A DNA stretch of 64,000 bases from Parietichytrium sp. I65-24A. Its lineage: Eukaryota > Sar > Bigyra > Thraustochytrida > Thraustochytriidae. A model generated the notes under the pieces. That model was not told where the DNA came from. It did no database searches and saw only the letters and a list, made by a program, of their open reading frames with translations. Numbering within the stretch: position 1 is the stretch's first letter; every line of letters starts with the position of its first letter. The translations under genes were made by a program, and so were the position numbers. This document shows, in pieces, positions 9,374-18,793 of this stretch. The DNA lies in the NCBI GenBank assembly GCA_012862575.1, contig BLSF01000057.1, forward strand, positions 220,296 through 284,295. Reading direction: 5' to 3'.

Positions 9374-10361
9374 CCAGCTTGGTTCGGCTTGGATCCAATG
9401 CCTGTAGCCAGAGACACAGGTCCGCGGTGGAGTGCACGACATGACCGTGGCCCGGGGTAATGCGGTCCGGGAATTGGCGAGAGTATACGCAACACGGGAC
9501 AATCACGAACGACTTGCCGAGGCCACGGCCTACAAGAGCAATCTCCCCGGCAGCTTGATCGGGATGTAGCCCAATGAGCACAGAACAATTGTTTGCAAGC
9601 GATGACAAGATCTCATTGCAACGCACCGCGCTCTGGCAAAAGCAGTGCTGGATTCGTTGATAACTAATCCTAGCTTGGTCGAGACGGCGGCGTATTCCGC
9701 GCGCTGGCTGACCCGCCCGAGGATCAACAACGGTGCTCCGTACTCCAACCACGGCAAGCGCAACAGATAAGGACCCTGCGCCCCCTGCGATGTCTAAAAC
9801 GCCTGCACCGCGATTCAATTCCTCTACTGTATAGATTTCCAGGAGCCAGTCGCGAAATGCGAGAACCTCGGGTCTTATCTGTCGCTCAATTATAGTCCTT
9901 GCATGCTCAACCTCGTCTGGGCTTGCCGTCAAAGTTTTCTTCAACGACATACCGTTGCATCCAATGAGCTCCAACTCATTGGAAGCCGACACTTTGCAAA
10001 GGGCGCAGCTTTCTTCGCCGCTTCTCTCCGTGCTGATATCGCGAGCGGTGCCAGTGTTGTCTCGTATCGTAAAGGCTCGTCGTTCCAGGTGCGTTATGAC
10101 ATATGTTTCGGGCTTGCCTTCTCCAACCTGCTTCGCTGAACAAGAGCATTGGATCAAGTCACCAGCTCGAATCTGCTTGCCTAGCGCCTCGGACTCAGCT
10201 GCGCCCATTGCCACTCGCTTGCAGTCAAAGAGCATCACAGCGCTCTCCCCAACCAGCGTGAAAAACAGCAGTCTCTTCCCGTGTCTGCGTACGTTGCTTA
10301 TTTCCCCTTCGAAGCCGCGGGCCGAATCGAGCTGCACTTCATGCCATGTCCTGGAACCCAT
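9294..10361 (-). CDS. Putative SAM-dependent methyltransferase with N-terminal OB-fold-like region
   Basis: 355 residues from the ATG at 10361. The N-terminal ~110 residues (GFEGEISNVRRHGKRLLFF onward) look like an OB-fold of the nucleic-acid-binding kind, followed by a linker and a Rossmann-type methyltransferase core with the SAM-binding glycine motif LDIAGGAGSLSVAL (about 188-201). The later segments VLIGLHPDQAAGEIALVGRG and FVIVPCCVYSRQFPDR match a family of fungal and protist methyltransferases of unknown substrate that I recall only in outline. The C-terminal MEGANAVVY resembles the conserved end of that family, so the reading frame appears complete despite the duplication at its 3' end. 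A nucleic-acid substrate is a reasonable guess from the OB-like region, no more. It is divergent with the first SGNH-type gene. Confidence 0.65.
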   Translation of the reverse strand: MGSRTWHEVQLDSARGFEGEISNVRRHGKRLLFFTLVGESAVMLFDCKRVAMGAAESEALGKQIRAGDLIQCSCSAKQVGEGKPETYVITHLERRAFTIRDNTGTARDISTERSGEESCALCKVSASNELELIGCNGMSLKKTLTASPDEVEHARTIIERQIRPEVLAFRDWLLEIYTVEELNRGAGVLDIAGGAGSLSVALAVVGVRSTVVDPRAGQPARGIRRRLDQARISYQRIQHCFCQSAVRCNEILSSLANNCSVLIGLHPDQAAGEIALVGRGLGKSFVIVPCCVYSRQFPDRITPGHGHVVHSTADLCLWLQALDPSRTKLGRIDMEGANAVVYTDKIPSRPRSPSR

Positions 10362-10959
10362 CTTTTACCGTATCGCGCACCTCCAAAGTGCTTCGTTCGG
10401 CCATGTGCGCTCTGCGCGTTTCCTCTCACTTGACCTCTCTTCTCGTTCCCGCAAACCAGTTCCACTATGTTGCATTTCCACTGGCTTCCATTGCTCACCA
10501 TTTCACTTCTTCCAACAGCTACGCTTTGCTACGCCTGCCGCTACGAGTGCTACTGCTCACTCTGCTCACCATTTGATTTCTTCTCCAGCGAAGTTGTCTT
10601 GGACAAGTTCGACACCTCGGTTATGGGTACAGGTAGAGATGGATAATGGATGCACATCGCAGCGCGATTTGAGATTCACGGTTAGGGGTGTGGGTAAGGC
10701 AACACGTGGGTGAGTATTGAGCTAAGGCGCGGAACGAGGGCGGGTTCTGTGGACTTGGAGGAATTGGAGAGGCGTGGAGACGATCAAGAATTGACTGTGA
10801 GTTTGGGTGACTATTGGAGGTATTGGAGGACAAGCAGCGGCGCAACGGCGCAACGGCGGTTGTTTCGAAGAGAGAAGAGAGAACAGAGAACAGAGAAGAG
10901 AGAAGCGAGAAGCGGAACGGAGAGGCCTAGTGGTCGGAGAAGGGGTTTCGGTGTTTCTC
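10362..10959. promoter_or_regulatory. Divergent intergenic region (methyltransferase / SGNH-type gene 1)
   Basis: About 600 bp between two start codons. The right end (about 10866-10930) is a purine-rich leader of GAGAGAA-type repeats directly upstream of the + strand start. An open frame continues from 10807 in the same phase as the + gene, but its Arg/Glu-rich content looks like translated leader. No gene is seen. Confidence 0.5.
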
Positions 10960-12144
10960 ATGGACATGGACTATAAGATGCTGGAAACTGACGCGAAGAA
11001 GGACCGGAGGACTGTGAGTTCGTCAAAGCTGGTGAATGATGGGCGCGCGTTTTTGTTGCGTTGGAGGAAGGTGGTCATAGCACTTGGAGCTCTCTTCGCG
11101 CTTGTTCTCGCGAACAAAGCGTTGAGCTCGGGGGCCGACGATCAAATGGTTGGGTTCAAAATGAGGGGCAAAAGTGCTCAAGACGTTGAGGAAGAGGAGA
11201 TATTAGACGTCGAGACAGCGGATGTGATGGAGGAAATGGTGCCTGTGGGAACTTGCGACCCATACGGTCTGACTGGCCACTACGAGGGCGATTCGTTCAT
11301 TTTCGACGGGCCGTGTGCCGAGCAAGGCAAGGTCCGCTGGATCCAGACAAAGGAAGAGGCGTGCGACATCCTGAAGCAATTTGACATATACATCGTGGGC
11401 CAGAGCACGGAGAGACGCATGGTGAACACCCTCGTCGAGTTTCTGCGAGGAGTTCCGAACGCCTTTCCTAATGACTTTGCAAATCCTGCGGAAAACGTCA
11501 TGTACGATAAGAAGTCAGACATTGACACAAAGGTGCTTGCCGCCAGAGACGTCATGGATGACGTGCTGCAATGCATATCTATCAAGTTTGTGACTGAGCG
11601 ATTCTCCTCGGGAGTGATGAAGGCTACCAAGAAGTTGATAGCAGAGGCTTCAAAGCGGTCTAATGGGCGTCGCAAGTTAGTGATGTTCCAATTCGGTCTA
11701 TACAATGCCGCTATGAGCAAATTTAAGACTGCAAAAGACGTCTCAATTCAACTGAAGGAGTTCCAGAGCACATTGGTAAAGTCTGGCGTGTTAAGCTCAG
11801 CTGCGGAACTCCATGCAAAGAATGTGACAATTCTTTGGAGGCCACCGCCGCCAGTGGACAAGACCCACTCTCGATTCAAATCTTACAACGGTGCGGTGAA
11901 CGAAAGATTGGCATCTTTCGAACGAGCTACCAACCACTTTGCTCGAAAGCATTCCCTTGGGGTCTTTGATGTGTTTCCGGTGTTGCTGGCTGGAGCCAAT
12001 GAAAATAAGATCATGTTTGAGACGGGGCTTGAGTGGACACCGAGACAAGTGGGAGGCATTCATGTGCGTGACTCTGGCCGCCGTGTTGTTATCCAGTTGT
12101 TCATGAACATGCTCTCTCTGATCGCCCAAGGCGAAGCTCTTTAG
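10960..12144 (+). CDS. Type II membrane protein, SGNH/PC-esterase-like (paralogue 1)
   Basis: 394 residues from the ATG at 10960 (MDMDYKMLETD); the frame is open further upstream but reads as leader. A short cytosolic N-terminus is followed by one hydrophobic anchor (VVIALGALFALVLANKAL, about 30-47), an acidic stalk and a lumenal domain, the topology of Golgi enzymes. The domain starts with a Cys-containing GHYEGDSFIFDGPC block (TBL/PMR5 proteins also open with a Cys block). It then has IVGQSTERRM (candidate SGNH block I Ser), MFQFGLYN, ILWRPPPP, and near the end EWTPRQVGGIHVRDSGRR (candidate block with catalytic His). Families of this shape O-acetylate or de-acetylate glycans. That role is inferred from motif layout and I am not certain of the family. 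It is followed in tandem by a clear paralogue at 13146. Confidence 0.6.
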   Translation: MDMDYKMLETDAKKDRRTVSSSKLVNDGRAFLLRWRKVVIALGALFALVLANKALSSGADDQMVGFKMRGKSAQDVEEEEILDVETADVMEEMVPVGTCDPYGLTGHYEGDSFIFDGPCAEQGKVRWIQTKEEACDILKQFDIYIVGQSTERRMVNTLVEFLRGVPNAFPNDFANPAENVMYDKKSDIDTKVLAARDVMDDVLQCISIKFVTERFSSGVMKATKKLIAEASKRSNGRRKLVMFQFGLYNAAMSKFKTAKDVSIQLKEFQSTLVKSGVLSSAAELHAKNVTILWRPPPPVDKTHSRFKSYNGAVNERLASFERATNHFARKHSLGVFDVFPVLLAGANENKIMFETGLEWTPRQVGGIHVRDSGRRVVIQLFMNMLSLIAQGEAL

Positions 12145-13145
12145 ATCGCTCGTTTAAATTTGTATTTCCCTTACTCTGCTGTGAAAATAGGGCTGCATTC
12201 TGCCTGACTGTGAATTCTGCGAAAAACATATCTTCTACACTGTGCTCTTTGCGCTCAGTCGTAACTGTGTCCCCACTACAAGAAGTTTACGAGCACAACC
12301 AGCCTCTCAGAGGGTGCTCGGAATTGTACTCTGGGAAGCAAGCTACTGAAAAACTTTCCACAAACCCAAATGGCGTTCTCTTAAACGCTGTGACCTTTCA
12401 ACAGACCCGGCATGGTGGGCAAACACCCTCGGCCAAAAGTACAGAATCCTCTCTTTGATTTAAAAAAGAAAAAAACAATTTCAATCTGGCGCTCCGTTTC
12501 ATGCACAATGATGGATCCAAGTTCGCGAGTAGACAGCGAAAAAAACGTGACAACGATTCACAGTCAGCTCAAAAGGCTTGGAAGATGGATGACGATGGTT
12601 AGTTGACACTGTTGGCGCACTGCAAGTCTTTCTCCTAAACGTTTGAATGTCACCCACAGTCGCTCATGTGAAAGCGACTGTAAATTTGCCTGGACATGTT
12701 CATTGAATGAGTGCTCATGTGAGCAGGACTAGTACAGATTAGTACAAGATCGACTCCAGAGAGCCCGTCTGCTACAGGGGGACTAAAGCCCGCGCTACTA
12801 CTCGATCCGATCGAGTCGTGCTGAGGGGAGAGCTAAGTGGAGAGCCTCTCATCAGACTGTGGCCATCATGATCAACTCACAGTCAACTCACAACTTGTAG
12901 TGCGTCCCTGGTTGGAAGAAAAGTCTCTAACACAACTGCATGTAGTGAGCTGGTACTCGAGTACAGCGTTGTGGCTGGCAAATTCTTTTGGAGTGCTGCG
13001 CGAAGTGTGGGCACGTCCTGGCGAGGACTTGCACTTGCACTGTGAGAATTGGGGCCGTGGGGACGTTGGGGGCGTCGGTCGCGAGGACCGAGTACATGCA
13101 GTCTGAGCAGGCGAACGCAACTGTTCGAAAAGCAAGAGCCGCGCC
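12145..13145. promoter_or_regulatory. Intergenic between the two SGNH-type paralogues
   Basis: The left part is AT-rich 3' flank with no gene. A perfect 12-bp palindrome GTACTCGAGTAC lies at 12953-12964, about 180 bp upstream of the second paralogue, and AGATTAGTACAAGATC-type GTAC words lie near 12735-12755. The small open frames here have no recognisable content. Confidence 0.45.
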
Positions 13146-14285
13146 ATGACGAACGCATCCAAGTCTGGGCTTCGGCTCTCCTGGAAACAGTGGAGGTTAG
13201 GAGCGGTGTTGGTCTGCTCACTCGTATTCAACCTCGCGCTTGTGAGGCTGTGGTCCACAGAGAGCTCACATTCTCTCAAGCTCTCTTACAGAAAGTATTG
13301 GGTGTACGCCTCTGCCCCTGACGACTCAGAATATATCTACGAAGGGGAGGAGGTTGCTGAACCCGTTGAGGAGCCCGCGGTTCTGCTGGAGGGTCTGCCC
13401 GAATCGGAGGCTCCGTCGCAAGTCCCTGACACTTTGTTGAGCGATTGCAATGATCCGCAAAAAGTGACGATGGGACACTATGAGAACGAGACATTTGTGT
13501 TCTCCGGCCCATGTGCAAAGACGCAGAGCAGGTGGGTCACGAATCAAATGGAGGCCTGTGAGATTTTGGACGATTTTGAGCTTGTCATCGTGGGGCAAAG
13601 CACAGAACGCCGCTTGTACTATGGTTTGCAGTCCATGGCAGCTGGAAACGAATGGGCATTCATGAACGGGATCCCTGAGGCCGGGGTTCAACGGCTTCAT
13701 GACACGAAAGGTCAAATAAAGAATCTAGAGGCGGCCCCGACGCCCTGCTTTCACGCAACGCTGCACTTTGAAACAACGTTTCAAGGAATCTCGCAAGCTG
13801 TTAATGAGGCTGTTCGCAAAGCTTCAGTTCGTGGAGGAAAAAGAAGGGTGGCGGTCATCTTTCAATTCGGGCTGTACAGTTTGGCTGCCAATGATTTCCA
13901 CGTTGGCCAGCTTGAAAAGCATATGGAAACCTTTTTGCGCACCTCCAATCTTCCTGATCGTGCCAAAAGAGCTGGTGTTATACTTATCTGGAGACCACCG
14001 GTCCCGGTGCAAGCGGAGCACCGCCGGTTTCGCCAGTTTGCAAATTCTAACGAAGAGCTTGACATGTGGCGAAAAAAATCGTCTGAGCTAGCCAAGGCTC
14101 ACAATTTGTGCGTGTTGGATAGCTTCGATGGGATTCTAGATGGTGTCAAGAAGGGTGTAATCGAATTCGAGAGTGGACAGGAGTGGACACCACCCCAGTT
14201 TGGTGGAATTCACTTGAAAGATAACGGCAGGAAGCTCGTGTGCCAAGACACGCTGAATGTCTTGCGCTATTGCGCCGGCCTATAG
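13146..14285 (+). CDS. Type II membrane protein, SGNH/PC-esterase-like (paralogue 2)
   Basis: 379 residues from the ATG at 13146. It has the same architecture as the gene at 10960: basic N-terminus, one membrane anchor (LGAVLVCSLVFNLALVRLW, about 18-36), an acidic/proline stalk, then the lumenal domain. Shared motifs in the same order: GHYENETFVFSGPCAK, IVGQSTERRL, VIFQFGLYS, LIWRPPVPV and EWTPPQFGGIHLKDNGRK. Sequence outside these blocks has diverged strongly, so the duplication is old. Conservation of the GQSTERR Ser and the GGIH His in both copies suggests that both are active enzymes of glycan ester metabolism; this is inferred. It is convergent with the HOP2 gene. Confidence 0.6.
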   Translation: MTNASKSGLRLSWKQWRLGAVLVCSLVFNLALVRLWSTESSHSLKLSYRKYWVYASAPDDSEYIYEGEEVAEPVEEPAVLLEGLPESEAPSQVPDTLLSDCNDPQKVTMGHYENETFVFSGPCAKTQSRWVTNQMEACEILDDFELVIVGQSTERRLYYGLQSMAAGNEWAFMNGIPEAGVQRLHDTKGQIKNLEAAPTPCFHATLHFETTFQGISQAVNEAVRKASVRGGKRRVAVIFQFGLYSLAANDFHVGQLEKHMETFLRTSNLPDRAKRAGVILIWRPPVPVQAEHRRFRQFANSNEELDMWRKKSSELAKAHNLCVLDSFDGILDGVKKGVIEFESGQEWTPPQFGGIHLKDNGRKLVCQDTLNVLRYCAGL

Positions 14286-14757
14286 CCTGATTGAAGAATG
14301 GATGATTGTTACGAGGCTAATTGTTGGCCATAATTAAGCGCCAGGACTGACGGTTTGACTTTTGTTGTCGGTCTTTAATTTTGTGCGCATTTCGAATCCA
14401 GTGTCACGCGGCTCGTGCGGTTTCACATCCTCTTGCTGCCAGACAGTGAGTGTATTACCGAGCTTCCCTTGTATGTGGTAAAGCTAATGAAGTATCGGGC
14501 ACTATCTTTCTTTTTATTGGAAAAAGTTGAATCTTGACTTGACTTTGTTACAAAACAGCTTTTCCTTGATTGTTAGTATCACAAGTTTTATTATTCATCA
14601 GCTTTACTCCTTCTTTGCAGCGGTCCTGGTCCTCCGTCTCGTAAAGTAAACGGGTTGCTTGAATTCGAAAGATATTTCCTACAAAATTTTGCTTGGACTT
14701 GTATAAAATTGGAGTTTTGATTGCTTTCCACATGTGAAAATATAAACAATTTTTTGG
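14286..14757. other. Intergenic, convergent AT-rich 3' regions
   Basis: AT-rich flanks of two convergent genes. Nothing else is recognised. Confidence 0.5.
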
Positions 14758-16323
14758 TTATTTTGTAAGCACCATATCTTTCAAGGACACCTTCTTCACT
14801 TCGTCAGTCTCGATTCCAATATCGTCGCACATTTTTGCAAACTTGATCTTGGTTCCCATATCTTCGAGCATATCCTTCACGAAATCAGTAGCCATCTCTT
14901 TCCGGTCTTTCCAGCAGCTTCGATAAAATTTGAACTCCGCCTCGAGCTGCTCCAAGCTTTTGTTCGCGGCGTCTTTAAAGTTCGCCATATTCTTCTGATT
15001 TTCTTTTTCTGCTTCTTTGGCGGCGTCCAAGGTTGCCTGGGAGGCTTCAAACTCTTCGCGCAATGCACAGACCTCATCCTCGAGCAAATTGTCGCTCAGC
15101 TGTCCCTCCAGTTGGCTGTTCGCTGCTCGAAGGGAAGCAAGCTCCTCTCTTGGTCCGGCCAACTCATCTTCGAGCTTCGCAATAATGTCCACAAGTTTCC
15201 TCCTCGTTTCCTGTACAGAGTCACCAAACAAATCCTGGCTCAACCAGTATATTTTTTTATCGTTCCTCCGGATGAGCTCATTCTCTTCGAGAATCTGCAG
15301 GGACTTGGTCAACTGGTGTTTCGTAAGCTGGGTCAAAGCTCGAGCCAAGTCTGGAACGGCATGAGGTCGGTTCGTCTTGCGGAAATACCTGTAAAGGATT
15401 TTTGATGTTGAGTCAAGTGCAGAAATTGCTTCTGGTTCCGCAAGTTGCTGCGAAACATCCAAGCTTGACAGACCACAAGGCGAAGATTCGTCTTCGTTCG
15501 AGTTGGTCCCATCTGAGCTCTGGGAAGGCGGCACGATCTGTGTCGCAGAGCACAGCTCCTCCCCCTCCTCTTGACGACGCAAACCATTTCCACTTGCCTC
15601 AGCCATATTCTCATCCTCGTCGTCACCTTGCGCAGAACCGGCTTGTGACCCGTTGCCTTGGTCCTTGGCCTTTCCTTTCCCAGAGCTCTTCGTCGGTGAC
15701 TTGGACTTGGACCTTGACCTGGAGTTGGAGGCTTTCTTCTTTTTCGGGGATGGGGTAAAAACCACGACCTCATCGTTAACATCGTCTTTGACTTCTGGGG
15801 GCGCAACTTGCTGGTTCTCTGCAACCTGCACGTCTTCCTCATCATTTTCATTTGCGGTCAAGGCAGACTTTGGCGGGGTGCGTGCAGCAGTTCTAGAGCT
15901 CCGTGGAGACTTTCTTGGAGGCGTGCCTTCTTGGGGGCCCAAGGATCCTGCATCACGCTTTTTCACTGGCGAGCTCGGCTGCCCATTGCCTTCCATTGCA
16001 GGAGGAAAGGATTCTGATTTTGAGTTGGAAGCCTGTGCCTGCTTACCATTTCGGTTCCGAATCGGCTTCGCAAAGTCGTCCTCCGAATCATCGTCATCGT
16101 CATCCTCATCGTCTTCTCCGTCTTGCACGTACTCTTCCTCGACTTTTCCTTCCGTGTCCTCTTGTGGCGCATCGGCAACGTCGTCATCGCCCTTTCCCAT
16201 ACCTAAAAGCTCCGGCCCGAAGTCGGTACTTCCAACGCCTGCTGTCGGCAATTCGTTCCCTAGCTCAAGGAGAGGCAGGGTGTCTTGCATGTACTCCATA
16301 TCATGCATTTCAAAGCCCGCCAT
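14758..16323 (-). CDS. HOP2: HOP2/TBPIP homologous-pairing protein with long acidic N-terminal extension
   Basis: 521 residues. The C-terminal ~220 residues carry the HOP2 (PSMC3IP/TBPIP) layout: a winged-helix domain at about 305-366 (ILYRYFRKTNRPHAVPDLAR ... LEENELIRRNDKKIYWLSQD), a coiled coil at about 375-470, and the end segment CWKDRKEMATDFVKDM ... IGIETDEVKK (about 475-512), which matches the family's GIETDE terminus. HOP2 pairs with MND1 and helps RAD51/DMC1 capture duplex DNA in meiotic recombination. A typical HOP2 is only about 220 residues. Here about 300 residues are added in front, mostly acidic (DDEDDDDDDSEDD) and basic/Ser-rich low complexity (SPKKKKASNSRSRSKSKSP, which could serve as a nuclear signal). 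No splice site separating the two parts is evident, so the extension appears to be one exon with the core. Confidence 0.8.
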   Translation of the reverse strand: MAGFEMHDMEYMQDTLPLLELGNELPTAGVGSTDFGPELLGMGKGDDDVADAPQEDTEGKVEEEYVQDGEDDEDDDDDDSEDDFAKPIRNRNGKQAQASNSKSESFPPAMEGNGQPSSPVKKRDAGSLGPQEGTPPRKSPRSSRTAARTPPKSALTANENDEEDVQVAENQQVAPPEVKDDVNDEVVVFTPSPKKKKASNSRSRSKSKSPTKSSGKGKAKDQGNGSQAGSAQGDDEDENMAEASGNGLRRQEEGEELCSATQIVPPSQSSDGTNSNEDESSPCGLSSLDVSQQLAEPEAISALDSTSKILYRYFRKTNRPHAVPDLARALTQLTKHQLTKSLQILEENELIRRNDKKIYWLSQDLFGDSVQETRRKLVDIIAKLEDELAGPREELASLRAANSQLEGQLSDNLLEDEVCALREEFEASQATLDAAKEAEKENQKNMANFKDAANKSLEQLEAEFKFYRSCWKDRKEMATDFVKDMLEDMGTKIKFAKMCDDIGIETDEVKKVSLKDMVLTK

Positions 16324-17106
16324 CTTCCCTTCCCCTTCTATCTCTAGGGCGCTCTATTTCCCCGCGCCCACCTCCTCTACCTCCTGAGTGAAATTGATCG
16401 CCGACTCGGCAAATTGTTTGTGCTGTGCGCGCACTGGAGTCTGTTGCTCTCAATTTGGTGTCTGCACAAGGTCTAGTTCAAGGGGCAAAAACTACAAAAA
16501 CTCCAAACTCCCAACATTCAAAAAAAAAAAGATGGGCACTGCTGTGGACTCCTACGCTTCCTACTGAGAAGCTGTATAAGGGTACTACCTGGACCCCAGT
16601 GGTTCTTTTGGGACCGGTAATTAGAAGTTTTGGCTAACCCTGGATTGGTTTTTTAACCGTGTGGGTAGGAAACTTGGTAAGGACCTTCGAGTCGATTGTA
16701 TTTTTCAAAGTTGAAAAAATACGCTTCGTAATGCTTGAATATAATTAGAATTCGTGCATATGATTGTGTAGTAGATCTCAGCTTGTATTTACTTTCACGT
16801 AGCACGTCGCTATAAGAACAGTAGCGAACAGTCGCAGCTCATTTTGTTCGCGAGTGACGGCTGCGGAACGCATATGCTGGGGGCCGAGAAGGTGCTGGGA
16901 ACGTGTCTGGAGAGCTGCGCAGAAGACTGTGCAGTGTGAACAACACACTTACGACAGACAGAGTGTAGAGAGTATAGAGAGTATAGAGAGTGTAAAGAGT
17001 GTAGAGAGTGAGCAGAAGACAAGGGCAAAGGAGACAAGAGGCGAGCTGGGCTAAGTGGGTTGAAGTGTCGCGGTTTGGGAATAGGACGCTATTGAATAAA
17101 AAGGCG
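16324..17106. promoter_or_regulatory. Divergent intergenic region (HOP2 / eIF2B gamma)
   Basis: It contains a poly-A run (16518-16530), an AT-rich centre (about 16690-16800), and a 9-bp tandem repeat at 16960-17010 within a purine-rich leader before the eIF2B start. No gene is seen. Confidence 0.5.
16960..17010 (+). repeat. 9-bp tandem repeat (AGAGTRTAR), about six units
   Basis: Units read AGAGTGTAG, AGAGTATAG, AGAGTATAG, AGAGTGTAA, AGAGTGTAG, AGAGTGAGC. They lie about 100 bp upstream of the eIF2B gamma start, in the purine-rich leader. Confidence 0.8.
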
Positions 17107-18531
17107 ATGGCGGGAAGGAGAATGTCTGTCGATGCGTCGGAGCCTGTGCGAGAATTTCAGGCGGTAGTGCTCGCGGGAGGAAGCGGTTCTGGATTGTACC
17201 CTTTCACCACCAACACACCTTTGTCTCTTCTGCCGGTGGGAAACTCTCCAGTGCTTTCGTATCAATTGATGGCCTTGGAAGAGGCCGGGTTCACACATGC
17301 CATCGTAGTGTGCTCGAAAAAGCACGTGGACGAGTTCACCAGGTTTGCATCTGAAGTGTATCCGGGCGCAATTCAAGTGGACGTTCACGGAGTTGAGGAG
17401 GATGATGGAGGCATCATTGGCGGGGAAGAGAGCAATGCTGGGAGCGCGAATGGGCTACGCAGCTTGAAGGACAAAATTTATACTGACTTCATCGTCATGT
17501 CCGGAGACGTTGTAACAACTGCATCGCTGAGTGACCTTGCAGACGTGCATCGGACGAGCAATGGCGCGGTAACATTGCTCTTGAAGCAGCACCCGAATGC
17601 GAAGGACATGAAGGAAGGTCAACCAGCGTTGAGAAAGCTGAGCAAAAACGTGATCAATTACTTTGGACTTGTCAAATCAGAGACTTGCCCCAACAGAGCC
17701 CAGGTCGTCTACATGAAGAGTGCCCCAGTGGACGACAGCGTAAACGTTCCAAAGACTTTGCTGGTGAGACACCCGCGCATCCAGTTCCACACAGATTTGA
17801 TCGATCCCCACGTTTATGTCATGCGGAAGTGGGTGTTTGACCTTCTGTGCACTGATAGCCCAAGCAAGGTGGGGGAGGATATTAGGGGTCTGCAGAATCT
17901 CCGCACTGAGTTTCTGCCTTTCGTTATCAACCAGCTTCAAACACACCTATCTGAGCCAGGGGCGGTTGGTGATAAAGAACTGGGGATCACGTCAGAGCTG
18001 GAGGTTCCACACATCGATGGCGCCGAGAGCTCTCTGCGACAAGCGCAGGAGCTAAGCACGGCTAATGTTCTCTCTCGCGGCGACAACATTGGTTGTTACG
18101 CATGCATTGCTCCGGCCGATTCGCTTACTTTGAGGGCCAACACATTGTTCAGCTACGCGCTCATCAACCAACAGCTCGTAGATCTGCCACATGGCGTCCC
18201 GTCTCCGTTTCCAAGACTGCCTCGATTCCCAAAGTCCAAGGGTGCGACCGTCGGCGCGGAGTCGGACATTGGCGAAAAGGTCCTTCTGAAGAACTGCGTG
18301 ATCGGAGCGCACTGCAAAATAGGGGCTGGAGCATGCCTGAGCAACTGTGTTGTGATGGACCACTGCACCATTGGAGCAGACTGCGTCATTCAGGGCAGCA
18401 TCATTGGGCCAAACTCAACGATTGAGACAAAATGCAATCTCACGGATGTGCAACTTCAAGGCGGGGCTGTCGTTCGTCCTGCAGGAGCTCAGTTGAAGGG
18501 CCAGGCGTATCTGAAAGGCGACTTTGCTTAG
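17107..18531 (+). CDS. EIF2B3: Translation initiation factor eIF2B subunit gamma
   Basis: 474 residues from the ATG at 17107 (MAGRRMSVDASEP); an in-frame upstream extension reads as leader. An N-terminal nucleotidyltransferase-like fold starts at FQAVVLAGGSGSGLYPFTTN and continues with PLSLLPVGNSPVLSYQLMAL, the pattern of eIF2B gamma and epsilon. The C-terminus is a left-handed beta-helix of hexapeptide repeats (about 395-460: IGEKVLLKNCVIGAHCKIGA, ADCVIQGSIIGPNSTIE). The subunit is part of the decameric guanine-nucleotide exchange factor that recharges eIF2 with GTP. The length fits eIF2B gamma (about 450), and the epsilon-type W2/HEAT domain that catalyses exchange is absent, which excludes epsilon. 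The transferase motif has GSG where active enzymes have a basic residue, as expected for a non-catalytic subunit. It is convergent with NPL4, 262 bp apart. Confidence 0.85.
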   Translation: MAGRRMSVDASEPVREFQAVVLAGGSGSGLYPFTTNTPLSLLPVGNSPVLSYQLMALEEAGFTHAIVVCSKKHVDEFTRFASEVYPGAIQVDVHGVEEDDGGIIGGEESNAGSANGLRSLKDKIYTDFIVMSGDVVTTASLSDLADVHRTSNGAVTLLLKQHPNAKDMKEGQPALRKLSKNVINYFGLVKSETCPNRAQVVYMKSAPVDDSVNVPKTLLVRHPRIQFHTDLIDPHVYVMRKWVFDLLCTDSPSKVGEDIRGLQNLRTEFLPFVINQLQTHLSEPGAVGDKELGITSELEVPHIDGAESSLRQAQELSTANVLSRGDNIGCYACIAPADSLTLRANTLFSYALINQQLVDLPHGVPSPFPRLPRFPKSKGATVGAESDIGEKVLLKNCVIGAHCKIGAGACLSNCVVMDHCTIGADCVIQGSIIGPNSTIETKCNLTDVQLQGGAVVRPAGAQLKGQAYLKGDFA

Positions 18532-18793
18532 TTTGCCACGCCATGCTTTTATTTTGGAAGACGTGTATCCTCCACCAAAGTGAAGCGGCTGCATTGTGCA
18601 AAATGGAAGGCAGGCCCTTGCGCAGTCTTCTTCGCGCGAGGGAAACGCTTCTTTGGACTCGATGGCATTGCAATCATTCTATTGCTTATAAAGAACGAGA
18701 CTTTTACTTTTGTTATTCAAACACCTCCCCCTCCCATCCATACTTTGCGTCGAGCATCCAGCAGCAAGACTCAGTGAGTTTACAGTACTTGCA

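Noticed and set aside
15653-16387. 244-codon + strand Ser/Pro-rich frame
   Set aside because: Antisense of the acidic low-complexity N-terminus of HOP2.
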